Of a DNA stretch of 64,000 bases, positions 44,088 to 53,195 are shown piece after piece. The translations under genes were made by a program, and so were the position numbers. Origin of the DNA: Sulfuriflexus mobilis (GTDB taxonomy: Bacteria > Pseudomonadota > Gammaproteobacteria > AKS1); the NCBI RefSeq assembly GCF_003967195.1, contig NZ_AP018725.1, forward strand, positions 1,612,001 through 1,676,000, given 5' to 3'. The first letter of the stretch is position 1, and each line of letters starts with the position of its first letter. Under the pieces are notes generated by a model. That model ran no database searches, was not told the DNA's origin, and saw only the letters and a list, made by a program, of their open reading frames with translations.

Positions 44088-44810
44088 ATGTCTGTGACAT
44101 TGGCCTATAGTATTTTATTCTATGTCGCCACAGTAACTCTGGTTGCTGGTTTGGCCTATCGCATCTATACGTATGCGAAGACCCCTGCCCCGCTGAAGAT
44201 CGCGACGACACCTGCACCGACCACCCGGGCCGGCGTAGCGTATCGCCTGGCACGTGAGGTCGTATTATTTGAAAGCCTGTTTAAGGCCACGAAATGGACC
44301 TGGCTGTTTGGTTGGGCCTTCCATTTCGGTATGTTGTTGGTGCTGCTGCGCCACTTACGTTATTTTACAGATACCCCCTGGTTCTGGGTCAACCTGATCC
44401 AACCATTTGGTATCTATGCCGGCTTCGTTATGCTGCTCGGCCTGTTTGGTCTATGGGCGCGTCGTTTCCTGGTTGATCGCGTACGTTACATTTCGTCACC
44501 GTCTGATCACCTGATGCTGCTGCTGCTGATTGGAATTGCGGCAAGCGGTCTATTGATGAAGTTTGTCTCGCACACAGACATCGTCGGTGTTAAGAATTTT
44601 GCTATTGGCCTGATGGAATTTAATTTCCAGCCCATGCCAGAAAGTCCTATTTTGATGGTTCACCTTGGGCTCGTTGCTGTGCTGATGATTATTTTCCCGT
44701 TCAGCAAACTGCTACATGCAGCGGGCGTGTTCTTCAGCCCAACACGTAATCAGGTCGATAATCCTCGCGAAGTTCGACACGTTGCCGATTGGGCCAAAGA
44801 CGCTGAATAA
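44088..44810 (+). CDS. dsrM: DsrM, membrane cytochrome b subunit
   Basis: A 240-aa NarI-like protein with five to six membrane helices and conserved histidines (FGWAFHFGMLLVLLRHLRYF; MVHLGLVAV) for haem b. With DsrK it passes electrons from DsrC to or from the quinone pool. GAGG lies 9 nt before the ATG. It is the first gene of the transmembrane module, followed by dsrK 32 nt later. Confidence 0.95.
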   Translation: MSVTLAYSILFYVATVTLVAGLAYRIYTYAKTPAPLKIATTPAPTTRAGVAYRLAREVVLFESLFKATKWTWLFGWAFHFGMLLVLLRHLRYFTDTPWFWVNLIQPFGIYAGFVMLLGLFGLWARRFLVDRVRYISSPSDHLMLLLLIGIAASGLLMKFVSHTDIVGVKNFAIGLMEFNFQPMPESPILMVHLGLVAVLMIIFPFSKLLHAAGVFFSPTRNQVDNPREVRHVADWAKDAE

Positions 44811-44842
44811 GCGTTAAGTAAAAGATTTAGGAGAGCAACAAC

Positions 44843-46339
44843 GTGGCAGCAGCAAAATTTGATACGCCAGAACTAAAGGACATCCCTGTCATTCCTGCTA
44901 TCCAGGAAGGCGTGATGGCTCACAGTTCGCCATTTATTGCGAAGCCGGAGCACCAGGAACCACTTGGTTTCCCCGGTGAACTGGTTGACAACTGGCAGCA
45001 GGTCGCCCTCGACAAAATGGAGGACCTGACACACAAGTATCGTTCTTTTAAGGTTTACCTTGACTCATGCGTGAAGTGTGGTGCTTGTACTGATAAGTGT
45101 CATTACTTCCTTGGCACCGCCGATCCAAAGAACATGCCCGTGGCACGTCAGGACCTGCTGCGTAAGGTTTACCGTCGTTACTTCACCCTGGCCGGCAAGT
45201 TCTTCCCGAAACTGGTCGGTGCGGTTGACCTGACCAAAGAAGTGCTTGATGACTGGTACAGCTATTTCCACCAGTGTTCACAGTGCCGTCGTTGTTCCGT
45301 ATTTTGCCCTTACGGTATCGATACCGCTGAAATCTCCATGGCTGCCCGCGAGATTCTCGATACCGTTGGCGTCGGCCAGAAATACTGTAATGAAATTATT
45401 GCCAAGCTTTATAAGATTGGTAACAACCTCGGCCTGCCTGAACCGGCCCTGGTCGATACGCTTGAAGGTCTTGAAGAAGACGTCGAAGAGGAAACCGGCG
45501 TTGCGGTTAAATACCCGGTTGATATAGAAGGCGCAGACGTACTGGTTGTCACCCCTTCTGCCGACTTCTTCGCAGAACCACATATTGATGGTCTTATCGG
45601 TTACGGTAAGGTTTTCCACCAGGCAGGTATCAACTGGACCCTGAGCTCCTATGCCTCTGAAGCCGCTAACTTTGGTATGTTTATCGGCAGTTACGACAAC
45701 ATGAAGCAAGTCGCCCTGCGAATTCGCAAGGCCGCACTGGACCTGGGTGTGAAGCGTATTGTTGTAGGAGAATGTGGCCATGCCTGGCGTGTTGCCTACT
45801 CCTTCTGGAATACGCTGGCGGGTCCATTTGACTTCCTCGATCCAAATTATCCTGTGCCGCAGCACATTATTGAGGTCACCCATGACCTCATCAAGCGCGG
45901 CGCACTAAACCTCGACCCGTCAGCCAATGACGAACACCGCGTCACCTTCCACGATTCCTGTAACGTGGCACGTGCAACACGCATGGGTAACATGCCAGGT
46001 GGTCAGTTCATTCTGCCGCGCGAGGTTATCAAGGCGTCTGTCAATCATTTCTATGACATGGCGCCTGAAACGATTCACGAAAACACGTTCTGTTGTGGCG
46101 GCGGCGGCGGTTTGCTGACCGATGACCTCATGGAACTTCGTGTTAAAGGTGCAATGCCTCGTATGCAGGCATTGGACGAACTTGTAAGAGAGCATGACGT
46201 TAACTACCTTGCTGCGATCTGTGCGATCTGTAAGAGTCAGTTCACGAAGACCTTGCCCTATTACAACTTCCCGATGGATATGATTGGTAGTGTTCATGGT
46301 CTGGTTAGCAATGCTATCCAGCTGGGCACAAAAGAATAA
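44843..46339 (+). CDS. dsrK: DsrK, HdrD-like iron-sulfur subunit
   Basis: A 498-aa cytoplasmic protein with two [4Fe-4S] ferredoxin motifs (CVKCGACTDKC near residue 74, CSQCRRCSVFC near 144) and CCG-type motifs (CCGGGGG near 416) that hold the catalytic cluster acting on DsrC. The start is a GTG at 44843 with AGGAG 11 nt upstream. It forms the membrane-bound DsrMK pair. Confidence 0.96.
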   Translation: MAAAKFDTPELKDIPVIPAIQEGVMAHSSPFIAKPEHQEPLGFPGELVDNWQQVALDKMEDLTHKYRSFKVYLDSCVKCGACTDKCHYFLGTADPKNMPVARQDLLRKVYRRYFTLAGKFFPKLVGAVDLTKEVLDDWYSYFHQCSQCRRCSVFCPYGIDTAEISMAAREILDTVGVGQKYCNEIIAKLYKIGNNLGLPEPALVDTLEGLEEDVEEETGVAVKYPVDIEGADVLVVTPSADFFAEPHIDGLIGYGKVFHQAGINWTLSSYASEAANFGMFIGSYDNMKQVALRIRKAALDLGVKRIVVGECGHAWRVAYSFWNTLAGPFDFLDPNYPVPQHIIEVTHDLIKRGALNLDPSANDEHRVTFHDSCNVARATRMGNMPGGQFILPREVIKASVNHFYDMAPETIHENTFCCGGGGGLLTDDLMELRVKGAMPRMQALDELVREHDVNYLAAICAICKSQFTKTLPYYNFPMDMIGSVHGLVSNAIQLGTKE

Positions 46340-46369
46340 TTTAACTGGATTCCTTTCAGGAGAACAGAG

Positions 46370-48376
46370 ATGGCAACATCCAAGAAAGATATAGCAAAGA
46401 ACCTCGAAGGCTTTACACATCGCCGTTACCCGGACAACCAGAGTGAAAAAGACTGGGCGTCATGGGGCGACCAGATTTTTGTCGGTGATGAAAGTCACAA
46501 GTGCCCCACTTACATAGCCAAGACCCCACCTTGCCAGGGCAGCTGCCCTTCAGGTGAGGACATCCGTGGCTGGCTGAACATCGTTCGTGGTATCGAGCAG
46601 CCTACCGGCGACATGGACTGGAAGGAATACGCATTCCGTCGTTCAACCGATGCCAACCCGTTCCCATCTACCATGGGTCGTGTTTGCCCTGCACCTTGCC
46701 AGGACGGCTGTAACCGTAACGAGGTTGATGACTATGTTGGCATCAACGCAGTGGAACAATTTATTGGTGATAATGCCCTGCAGTCCGGCTACAGCTTCAA
46801 GGCCAGCGATAAAGAATCTGGTAAGAAGGTTGCTATCATCGGTGGTGGTCCTGCCGGTCTGTCCGCGGCCTACCAGCTGCGCCGCATGGGTCACGCTGCC
46901 ACTATCTTTGATAACCACGCTGAACTCGGTGGCATGATGCGTTACGGCATCCCTGGCTATCGTATGCCACGTGACGTTCTGGATGGTGAAATCAATCGCA
47001 TTATCAACATGGGCGTAGAGGTCAAGACCAATACCAGGATTGGTACTGACGTCACCATGGAACAGCTTGAAAAAGACTTTGATGCCGTTCTGTTTGCACT
47101 CGGTGCACAGTCTGGTCGTGGTCTGCCTATCGAAGGTTTCGAAGAGTCAGAAAACTGCATTAGTGGTGTGGCCTTCCTTGAAGCCTTTAACGATGGTCGC
47201 ATGAAGGCCGTATCAGGTCGCATTGTGGTGGTTGGTGGTGGTGATACCTCTATCGACGTTGCCTCTGTGGCCCGTCGTCTTGGCCACATCAAAAACGCCA
47301 ATGAGAAGGACCGTCCTGAATACGTTGTGCTTGGTCATACTGCGCACGATGTCGTCGACATTGCGAACAAGGAAGGCGCAGAGGTTGCGCTGATTTCACG
47401 TCAACCAGTTGAAAACATGAATGCTGCCAAACATGAAATCGATGACGCGAAGCGTGAAGGTATTGATATCCAGGGTTCTCTGACACCTGTCAGCGTGGTA
47501 CGCGATGCAAACGGTCGTGCAACCGCGCTAAGAGTAGCCAAGCTGGACTACTCAAGCGGCAAGCCGGAAGTCATTGAAGGCTCCGAGTTTGATATGGAAG
47601 CCGACCTTATTGTTTCTGCCATTGGTCAGAGCGGTAGCTTCGACGGTATGGATGGCTTTGCTAACGAACGCGGTCTCATCGACGCCGATAAGCACTTCCA
47701 GATCCCGAACAAGCCTGGTTTCTTCGCCTGTGGTGATATCGTTCGTCCGCACCTGCTGACTACGGTTATCGGTCAGGGTTCTATCACTGCCGAAACCATC
47801 GACCACTTCTTCAAGAAGGAAGATTTGAAGAACCGCCCGAAGGTCGACGTTCACACCTTTGACCTGCTGGAGAAACTGGAAGAAGTCGGTAAGACACCAG
47901 CAGTGTACAAGGCAACTCCTGGCGAACGTGCAATTGATGCCGGCCTGCGTGGTACCGATGGTGAAGGCAAGTCTGTTGGTGGTTTTGCTATTCACAACTT
48001 CGAAGACCGTTCTCATAATGAGATCATTGCTCACGAAGAATTGTTCCTTGGTCACTTTGCCAAAGAAGCTCGCCAGAAGCGTGCAGAAAATGTCCCGGAT
48101 GCTAAACAAGTACTGGGGCACTTCCATGAGCGCATGGAAGGCCTTTCTGAAGAAAGCACTGTTACTGAAGCCAAGCGCTGCATGAGCTGTGGTATGTGTT
48201 TCGAGTGTGACAACTGTGTCATTTACTGCCCACAAGATGCCGTCCTGCGTACACCAAAGGACGAATCAACCATGGGTCGTTATGTCTACACAGACTACAG
48301 TCGCTGTATTGGTTGCCACATCTGTGCTGATGTTTGCCCTACCGGCTACATCAAGATGGGCCTTGGCGAACACTAA
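46370..48376 (+). CDS. dsrL: DsrL, iron-sulfur flavoprotein NAD(P)H oxidoreductase
   Basis: A 668-aa GltD-like enzyme. An N-terminal cysteine region (CQGSC..CPAPCQDGC) precedes an FAD site (GGGPAGLSAAYQLRRMG near residue 158), an NAD(P) site (VVVGGGDTSIDVA near 286) and two C-terminal ferredoxin motifs (CMSCGMCFECDNC and CIGCHICADVC). It accepts electrons from DsrAB during sulfur oxidation and reduces NAD(P)+. Its presence marks the oxidative direction. AGGAG precedes the ATG. Confidence 0.97.
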   Translation: MATSKKDIAKNLEGFTHRRYPDNQSEKDWASWGDQIFVGDESHKCPTYIAKTPPCQGSCPSGEDIRGWLNIVRGIEQPTGDMDWKEYAFRRSTDANPFPSTMGRVCPAPCQDGCNRNEVDDYVGINAVEQFIGDNALQSGYSFKASDKESGKKVAIIGGGPAGLSAAYQLRRMGHAATIFDNHAELGGMMRYGIPGYRMPRDVLDGEINRIINMGVEVKTNTRIGTDVTMEQLEKDFDAVLFALGAQSGRGLPIEGFEESENCISGVAFLEAFNDGRMKAVSGRIVVVGGGDTSIDVASVARRLGHIKNANEKDRPEYVVLGHTAHDVVDIANKEGAEVALISRQPVENMNAAKHEIDDAKREGIDIQGSLTPVSVVRDANGRATALRVAKLDYSSGKPEVIEGSEFDMEADLIVSAIGQSGSFDGMDGFANERGLIDADKHFQIPNKPGFFACGDIVRPHLLTTVIGQGSITAETIDHFFKKEDLKNRPKVDVHTFDLLEKLEEVGKTPAVYKATPGERAIDAGLRGTDGEGKSVGGFAIHNFEDRSHNEIIAHEELFLGHFAKEARQKRAENVPDAKQVLGHFHERMEGLSEESTVTEAKRCMSCGMCFECDNCVIYCPQDAVLRTPKDESTMGRYVYTDYSRCIGCHICADVCPTGYIKMGLGEH

Positions 48377-48397
48377 TTGACCTAATTAGGGGTTATC

Positions 48398-48880
48398 GTG
48401 AAGCTGATTCACAATCTACTTATTGTACTGGCGGCCTCACTCTTTATGAGTGGGCCGCTCAGTGCAGCTGACATCGGTCCTGAACTGAAGATCAACCGCA
48501 GCAAGGGCGACAAGTGTGTCGAACCTGCTGAGGTCATGCGTCAGGATCACATGAAGTTTCTCTTGCACCAGCGAGATGAAACGATGCACAACGGCATCCG
48601 TACCAAAAAGTATAGCCTCAAAGAGTGTATTAACTGTCATGCCAACAAGGATGAGCAAGGCGAGTATATTCCGGTAACAAAACCGGGAGAGTTCTGCCAG
48701 TCTTGCCATGCTTATACCAGCGTTAAACTAGATTGTTTCGAGTGCCATGCTACCAAGCCTCGTGAAACGGCTTTTCATCCGATTGTTACCGATCGCATGA
48801 ATGCCTTTCGCGAACAGCATGGGGCGCCTCGTAGCAAGACTCTGCTCGACTCGATCGCTCGTCAAGGTGATGCACAATGA
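48398..48880 (+). CDS. dsrJ: DsrJ, periplasmic trihaem cytochrome c
   Basis: A 160-aa protein with a signal peptide (to about ..PLSAA) and three haem motifs: CINCH, CQSCH and CFECH. C40 in GDKCVEP probably corresponds to the cysteine that ligates one haem in A. vinosum DsrJ. It is part of DsrMKJOP. Start is GTG at 48398 with AGGGG upstream. It overlaps dsrO by 4 nt (ATGA). Confidence 0.96.
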   Translation: MKLIHNLLIVLAASLFMSGPLSAADIGPELKINRSKGDKCVEPAEVMRQDHMKFLLHQRDETMHNGIRTKKYSLKECINCHANKDEQGEYIPVTKPGEFCQSCHAYTSVKLDCFECHATKPRETAFHPIVTDRMNAFREQHGAPRSKTLLDSIARQGDAQ

Positions 48881-49653
48881 ACAAGCAGCCTGAAGTAGAT
48901 ACATTTCGTCGTGAATTTATTGGCAAGTCTGCAGTCGCCACGGGTGGTGCCGTTGCACTGGCATCCGGTGTAACACTTCTTTCTGTTGGCCAGGCATCAG
49001 CCCGCCCGGCCGATGAAGCCGTAACCGATAAATCACGCTGGGGTCTATTGGTAGACAGCAATAAGTGTGCCGATGGTTGTAACGATTGTGTCACTGCCTG
49101 CCAGACCGAAAACGGTTGGGGCAGCGGCAGTAGTGATGAGAAAAAATCTGATGCCTCACAAAAGGCTCAATGGATTCGCACCGTTACGCTTAAGAATAAG
49201 CTCACCGGTAGCGAACACCAGCTGCCAATGATGTGTCAGCACTGTGAGAACCCGCCTTGTGTAGACGTTTGTCCAACGGGCGCCTCTTTCAAGCGCGCCG
49301 ATGGTATCGTCCTCGTCGACAAGCACATCTGCATCGGTTGTCGTTACTGCATGATGGCCTGTCCATACAAGGCGCGTTCCTTCATTCATGAAGAGCTTAC
49401 CGATCAGAATCCTGATGTACCACGCGGTAAGGGCACTGTTGAGTCCTGTACCCTGTGTGTTCACAAGATTGACCGCGGCGATGGCAATACGGCCTGCGCC
49501 GAAGCCTGTTCCAAGGCTGGTCATGATGCCATTATCTTTGGTGACTTGAATGACGCTAACAGCAAGATTTCAAAAGAACTGAAGAAGCAAGCCTCTACCC
49601 AGATCCGCGCCGACTTGAACCTGAACACCGGCGTTCGTTATCGCGGTATTTAA
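48877..49653 (+). CDS. dsrO: DsrO, periplasmic ferredoxin-like subunit with Tat signal
   Basis: A 258-aa protein with a Tat signal (RREFIG near residue 11 and a hydrophobic stretch ending ..QASARP) and four clusters of cysteines (CADGCNDCVTAC, CQHCENPPCVDVC, CIGCRYCMMAC, CTLC..). It relays electrons between DsrJ and the membrane subunit DsrP. The start overlaps the dsrJ stop. Confidence 0.96.
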   Translation: MNKQPEVDTFRREFIGKSAVATGGAVALASGVTLLSVGQASARPADEAVTDKSRWGLLVDSNKCADGCNDCVTACQTENGWGSGSSDEKKSDASQKAQWIRTVTLKNKLTGSEHQLPMMCQHCENPPCVDVCPTGASFKRADGIVLVDKHICIGCRYCMMACPYKARSFIHEELTDQNPDVPRGKGTVESCTLCVHKIDRGDGNTACAEACSKAGHDAIIFGDLNDANSKISKELKKQASTQIRADLNLNTGVRYRGI

Positions 49654-49682
49654 TATCTACTGATTCAGCGGAATTATAAAAA

Positions 49683-50936
49683 ATGAAGCCAGCTATTCAT
49701 TACAGTACAGTCGAAGGTCGCAGTCTTGCCTATTGGGGCTTGCTCGGTTTTTTGGGTTTCGTCCTGCTGCTCGGACTGGGCGCAACATGGGTGATGGAAC
49801 ATAACGGCCACCACGTGACCGGCATGAATAACCACGTCATCTGGGGCATGCCTCACGTTTTCGCCGTATTCATGATCATTGCCGCCTCTGGCATCCTCAA
49901 CGTAGCCTCTATCGGCTCCGTGTTTGGCAAAAAAATGTACAAGCCGCTGGGGCGCTTATCCGCCCTGCTCGCCTTTGCCTTTCTCGCCGGTGGTTTGATG
50001 GTGCTGATGCTCGATCTGGGTCGCCCTGACCGTTTGATTATTGCCGCGACCTACCTGAATCCTAAGTCGGTATTCGCCTGGAACATCCTGCTCTACCCAG
50101 GTTTCTTCCTCGCCGTACTGGTTTATGTATGGTTCATGATGGAACGCCGCATGAATCAATACTCACACCAGGCTGGCCTGTTTGCCTTTGTCTGGCGTCT
50201 GCTGCTGACCACGGGTACCGGTTCCATCTTTGGCTTCGTCGTTGCCCGCCAGGGCTATGATGCCGCCGTGATCGCACCGATGTTCATCATCATGTCCTTC
50301 GGTTTTGGACTGGCGATTTATATCCTGACCCTGATGGCCGCCTGTCGCTGGACAGGTCGTGAACTGGGTGACGGCGTACTACGTACTCTAAAAAATCTGC
50401 TCGGTGTCTTCATCGCCGCTATCTTTTACTTCGTATTTGTCTTCCACCTGACGAACCTCTATGGCACCGAGAACCACGGTATTGAGCGCTTCATCCTCAT
50501 GGATGGCGGCATTTACACCCAGCTGTTCTGGATCGGTTGGGTAGTCATCGGCATGCTGCTGCCCATGGCGATTGTCTATCACCCCAGCATGGGTAAGTCG
50601 CGCAACTGGATTGGTATTGCCAGTGGCATGGTAATCGTTGGTGGCCTGGCATCCATGTATGTCATCATCATCGGTGGCCAGGCCTACCCGATGCCTATCT
50701 TCCCCGGCTTCGAGACCAGTTCCAGCTTCGGCGATGGCCAGGTAGCGCAATACGCGCCGAGCATCTGGGAAATCGGTCTCGGCCTGGGTGGGGTGGCACT
50801 GGCCTTTGCCATGACCGTTTTTGCCATCAAGGTACTGCCCTTCCTGCCCAACAGTCTCGAAGATGCCCTGGTTGACCCGCACTTCAAGCCGGAACCAGTA
50901 CCTGCAGCAGTGGAAGCCGAGGCTGACGCTGGCTAG
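49683..50936 (+). CDS. dsrP: DsrP, NrfD-like membrane subunit
   Basis: A 417-aa protein with about ten membrane helices in the NrfD/PsrC family. It exchanges electrons between the quinone pool and the periplasmic DsrO/DsrJ. The start at 49683 gives the usual N-terminus with the first helix near residue 20. It is followed by a 45-bp spacer that contains the dsrN start hairpin. Confidence 0.95.
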   Translation: MKPAIHYSTVEGRSLAYWGLLGFLGFVLLLGLGATWVMEHNGHHVTGMNNHVIWGMPHVFAVFMIIAASGILNVASIGSVFGKKMYKPLGRLSALLAFAFLAGGLMVLMLDLGRPDRLIIAATYLNPKSVFAWNILLYPGFFLAVLVYVWFMMERRMNQYSHQAGLFAFVWRLLLTTGTGSIFGFVVARQGYDAAVIAPMFIIMSFGFGLAIYILTLMAACRWTGRELGDGVLRTLKNLLGVFIAAIFYFVFVFHLTNLYGTENHGIERFILMDGGIYTQLFWIGWVVIGMLLPMAIVYHPSMGKSRNWIGIASGMVIVGGLASMYVIIIGGQAYPMPIFPGFETSSSFGDGQVAQYAPSIWEIGLGLGGVALAFAMTVFAIKVLPFLPNSLEDALVDPHFKPEPVPAAVEAEADAG

Positions 50937-50961
50937 GCAAACAACATCAAACGTTACAACT

Positions 50962-50996
50962 GAGAACGTGGGGTATGCATAATGCCCCACGTTCTC
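50962..50996 (+). promoter_or_regulatory. Perfect 12-bp hairpin with the dsrN start codon in its loop
   Basis: GAGAACGTGGGG (50962-50973) pairs perfectly with CCCCACGTTCTC (50985-50996). The 11-nt loop TATGCATAATG contains the dsrN ATG (50982-50984), and codons 2-5 form the right arm. The only Shine-Dalgarno-like G run is in the left arm. Folding would hide the ribosome binding site, and a T-run after the stem (CGTTTCT) is too short for a clear terminator. Confidence 0.75.
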
Positions 50997-52361
50997 GTTT
51001 CTGCTGCCCATAAATCCTCCGGCAAGACCACCATCAGCATCGGCCTGTGTGCCGCCCTGGCAGCACGTGGCCTGCAGGTACAGCCATTCAAAAAAGGCCC
51101 TGACTACATCGACCCGATGTGGCTGGCCAGTGCCAGCGGCCGCGACTGCCATAACCTTGATTTCTACACCATGCACCGTGAAGAGATACAGGATACCTTC
51201 GCGCGCTTTGCCTACACAGCCGACTTCAGCCTCATAGAGGGCAACAAGGGCCTGTACGACGGCCTCGACCTCGATGGCAGTAACAGTAATGCCGCCCTGG
51301 CAAAGTTGCTTGGAGCGCCCGTGGTGCTGGTTCTGGACGCACGTGGCATGACTCGTGGTGTTGCGCCGTTAATCCTCGGCTACCAGGCCTTCGATAAAGA
51401 TATCCATATCGGTGGCGTTATCCTCAATCGCCTGGGTGGTTCACGACACGAGGCCAAACTACGCCGCGTCATCGAACACTATACCGATGTACCCGTGATC
51501 GGTGCGGTGCACCAGCACACAGACATGGCCATAGTCGAACGTCACCTCGGGCTCATGCCCAGCAACGAGGCGCAGGCCGCCCGCCAACACATCGACAATA
51601 TCGCCCGCCATGTTAGTGAGTCGGTTGATCTCGACAAGTTATTGGAGATTGGCAAACAGGCAAGTGTCATTACCAAGCCATCTTCTTTAACAGTAACCCA
51701 AGTTGCAAGTGATGTACGCATCGCCGTGGCGCGTGATGAGGCCTTCGGTTTTTATTACGCCAGTGACCTTCAGGCAATGCGTGATGCCGGTGCCGAGGTT
51801 GTTGAATTCAGCACCATCGATGACATGACCTTACCGGAAAACATTGACGGTCTGTTTATCGGTGGAGGCTTCCCGGAGAGTAGCATGGACAAGCTCGCTG
51901 CCAACCAGAGTATGCGTGAAAGTATTCACAAGGCAATTGAAAATGGCCTGCCCAGTTATGCCGAGTGTGGTGGCCTCATGTACCTGTCACGATCGATAAG
52001 CTGGAATGCAGATCAGCATGAAATGGTCGGCATTATTCCTGGTGATATCCAGATGCACGAAAAACCACAAGGTCGTGGTTATGTACGGATTCGTGAAGTC
52101 GAAAACTTTATCTGGCCCAATCCAGATAAAAAAACAGAACACCAGGCACATGAATTTCACTATTCCAGCCTGGATAATTTTTCCCCCAATAGTGAATATC
52201 GCTTTGCCTACGAAGTCCTGCGTGGACATGGGATTGACGCCAAGCATGACGGCATCATATATAAAAATATGCTAGCCTGTTATACACACCAACGTCATGT
52301 TGAAAGCAATCCGTGGGCAAAACGCTTCACTGATTTTGTGCGCACTAAGCGCAGTTCGTAA
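50982..52361 (+). CDS. dsrN: DsrN, CbiA/CobB-like sirohaem amidating enzyme
   Basis: A 459-aa protein with a P-loop-like SSGKTT motif (residues 12-17) and a C-terminal class I glutamine amidotransferase domain with ECGG nucleophile (YAECGGLMYLSR near 328). By relation to cobyrinic acid a,c-diamide synthase it is thought to amidate the sirohaem of DsrAB. The start codon lies inside a perfect hairpin, so initiation may be controlled. It precedes dsrR by 22 nt. Confidence 0.94.
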   Translation: MPHVLVSAAHKSSGKTTISIGLCAALAARGLQVQPFKKGPDYIDPMWLASASGRDCHNLDFYTMHREEIQDTFARFAYTADFSLIEGNKGLYDGLDLDGSNSNAALAKLLGAPVVLVLDARGMTRGVAPLILGYQAFDKDIHIGGVILNRLGGSRHEAKLRRVIEHYTDVPVIGAVHQHTDMAIVERHLGLMPSNEAQAARQHIDNIARHVSESVDLDKLLEIGKQASVITKPSSLTVTQVASDVRIAVARDEAFGFYYASDLQAMRDAGAEVVEFSTIDDMTLPENIDGLFIGGGFPESSMDKLAANQSMRESIHKAIENGLPSYAECGGLMYLSRSISWNADQHEMVGIIPGDIQMHEKPQGRGYVRIREVENFIWPNPDKKTEHQAHEFHYSSLDNFSPNSEYRFAYEVLRGHGIDAKHDGIIYKNMLACYTHQRHVESNPWAKRFTDFVRTKRSS

Positions 52362-52383
52362 CCACACGTTAAGGTATTAAAAC

Positions 52384-52698
52384 ATGATAACGATTACAGA
52401 CGCCGCACTTGAGCAAATTAAAAAATCTGCCAGCGAAGGAGATATGGCCGGCATGTCACTACGTATTGCTGCAACAAAAGACAAGGATGGCAATATTGAG
52501 TACGGTATGGGCTTTGACAATAACAAGACCGATAGCGATGCCGTGGTCAGCATTGGCCCACTAGATGTTCTGATTGGCGAATCATCGCGTGATTTACTCA
52601 CCGGAGCCACCCTCGACTTCGTGGCCATCGAGGGAGATGAAATGCATTTTATCTTTATCAACCCTAACGACCCGAACCAGACGCCACCAGCAGCCTGA
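52384..52698 (+). CDS. dsrR: DsrR, A-type-carrier-like protein without cysteine
   Basis: A 104-aa protein with the IscA/HesB fold pattern (ITITDAALEQIKKSA..GMSLRIAATKDKDG) but none of the three cysteines that bind Fe-S clusters in IscA. This is a known property of DsrR, which in A. vinosum affects dsr expression after transcription. It follows dsrN by 22 nt. Confidence 0.93.
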   Translation: MITITDAALEQIKKSASEGDMAGMSLRIAATKDKDGNIEYGMGFDNNKTDSDAVVSIGPLDVLIGESSRDLLTGATLDFVAIEGDEMHFIFINPNDPNQTPPAA

Positions 52699-52704
52699 TA
52701 GCCC

Positions 52705-53103
52705 ATGGCTGTTGCCGATGCCTGTCCTTTTGATCGTGCCATACAAAGCACGGCATTTGACTGTAGCCAGTCTCGCAAGACTTTTATTGGCGAGAAGGAA
52801 AGTGTCATCTGCTCTAATCTCAACGCACGTCAGGACTGTGTGTTACTGGTCAGGCAACTGAAAAAGAATGCCCGCTTCGCCCTGCAAATCAACACCGCTA
52901 ATGGCCTCTTGACCCACGGTCAGGAGATGAAACTCAAGAGCGGTGGCCTGCGAGGCCTGCAAGCTTTGCCATGCAGTAACCAATCCAGTGATATTCACGA
53001 TTTACTCAATCGTGTTATCACCGAATTCGGCAACATCGAACAGTTCCCCTACGCCGATCTGGTCAAGGCGATCAGTCGCTACAAGCTCCGCAGAGGCTCG
53101 TAA
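52705..53103 (+). CDS. Cys-rich protein of unknown function after dsrR, 132 aa
   Basis: A soluble protein with five cysteines (C7, C20, C36, C45, C90) in the pattern CPFD..DCSQSR..VICSNL..DC. No CxxC pair is present. It is much shorter than DsrS (about 41 kDa), so I do not assign that name. The ATG is 6 nt after dsrR, which makes it the last gene of the dsr operon. A metal or cluster site formed by the cysteines is possible but unproven. Confidence 0.7.
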   Translation: MAVADACPFDRAIQSTAFDCSQSRKTFIGEKESVICSNLNARQDCVLLVRQLKKNARFALQINTANGLLTHGQEMKLKSGGLRGLQALPCSNQSSDIHDLLNRVITEFGNIEQFPYADLVKAISRYKLRRGS

Positions 53104-53195
53104 GCCTATGTAATTATGTGATATTCAGTCCCTCATCACCAATCTCTGGCCATTATCTGTTAGAATAGTCTCACCTTGCAGCCCTCGTCCATGTC

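Noticed and set aside
47552-48235. A 227-codon minus-strand ORF inside dsrL
   Set aside because: Overlaps the conserved C-terminal region of dsrL entirely and looks like its complement.
50388-51176. A 262-codon minus-strand ORF across the end of dsrP and the start of dsrN
   Set aside because: Both dsrP and dsrN are intact and fully recognisable; the antisense frame has no start signal or domain.
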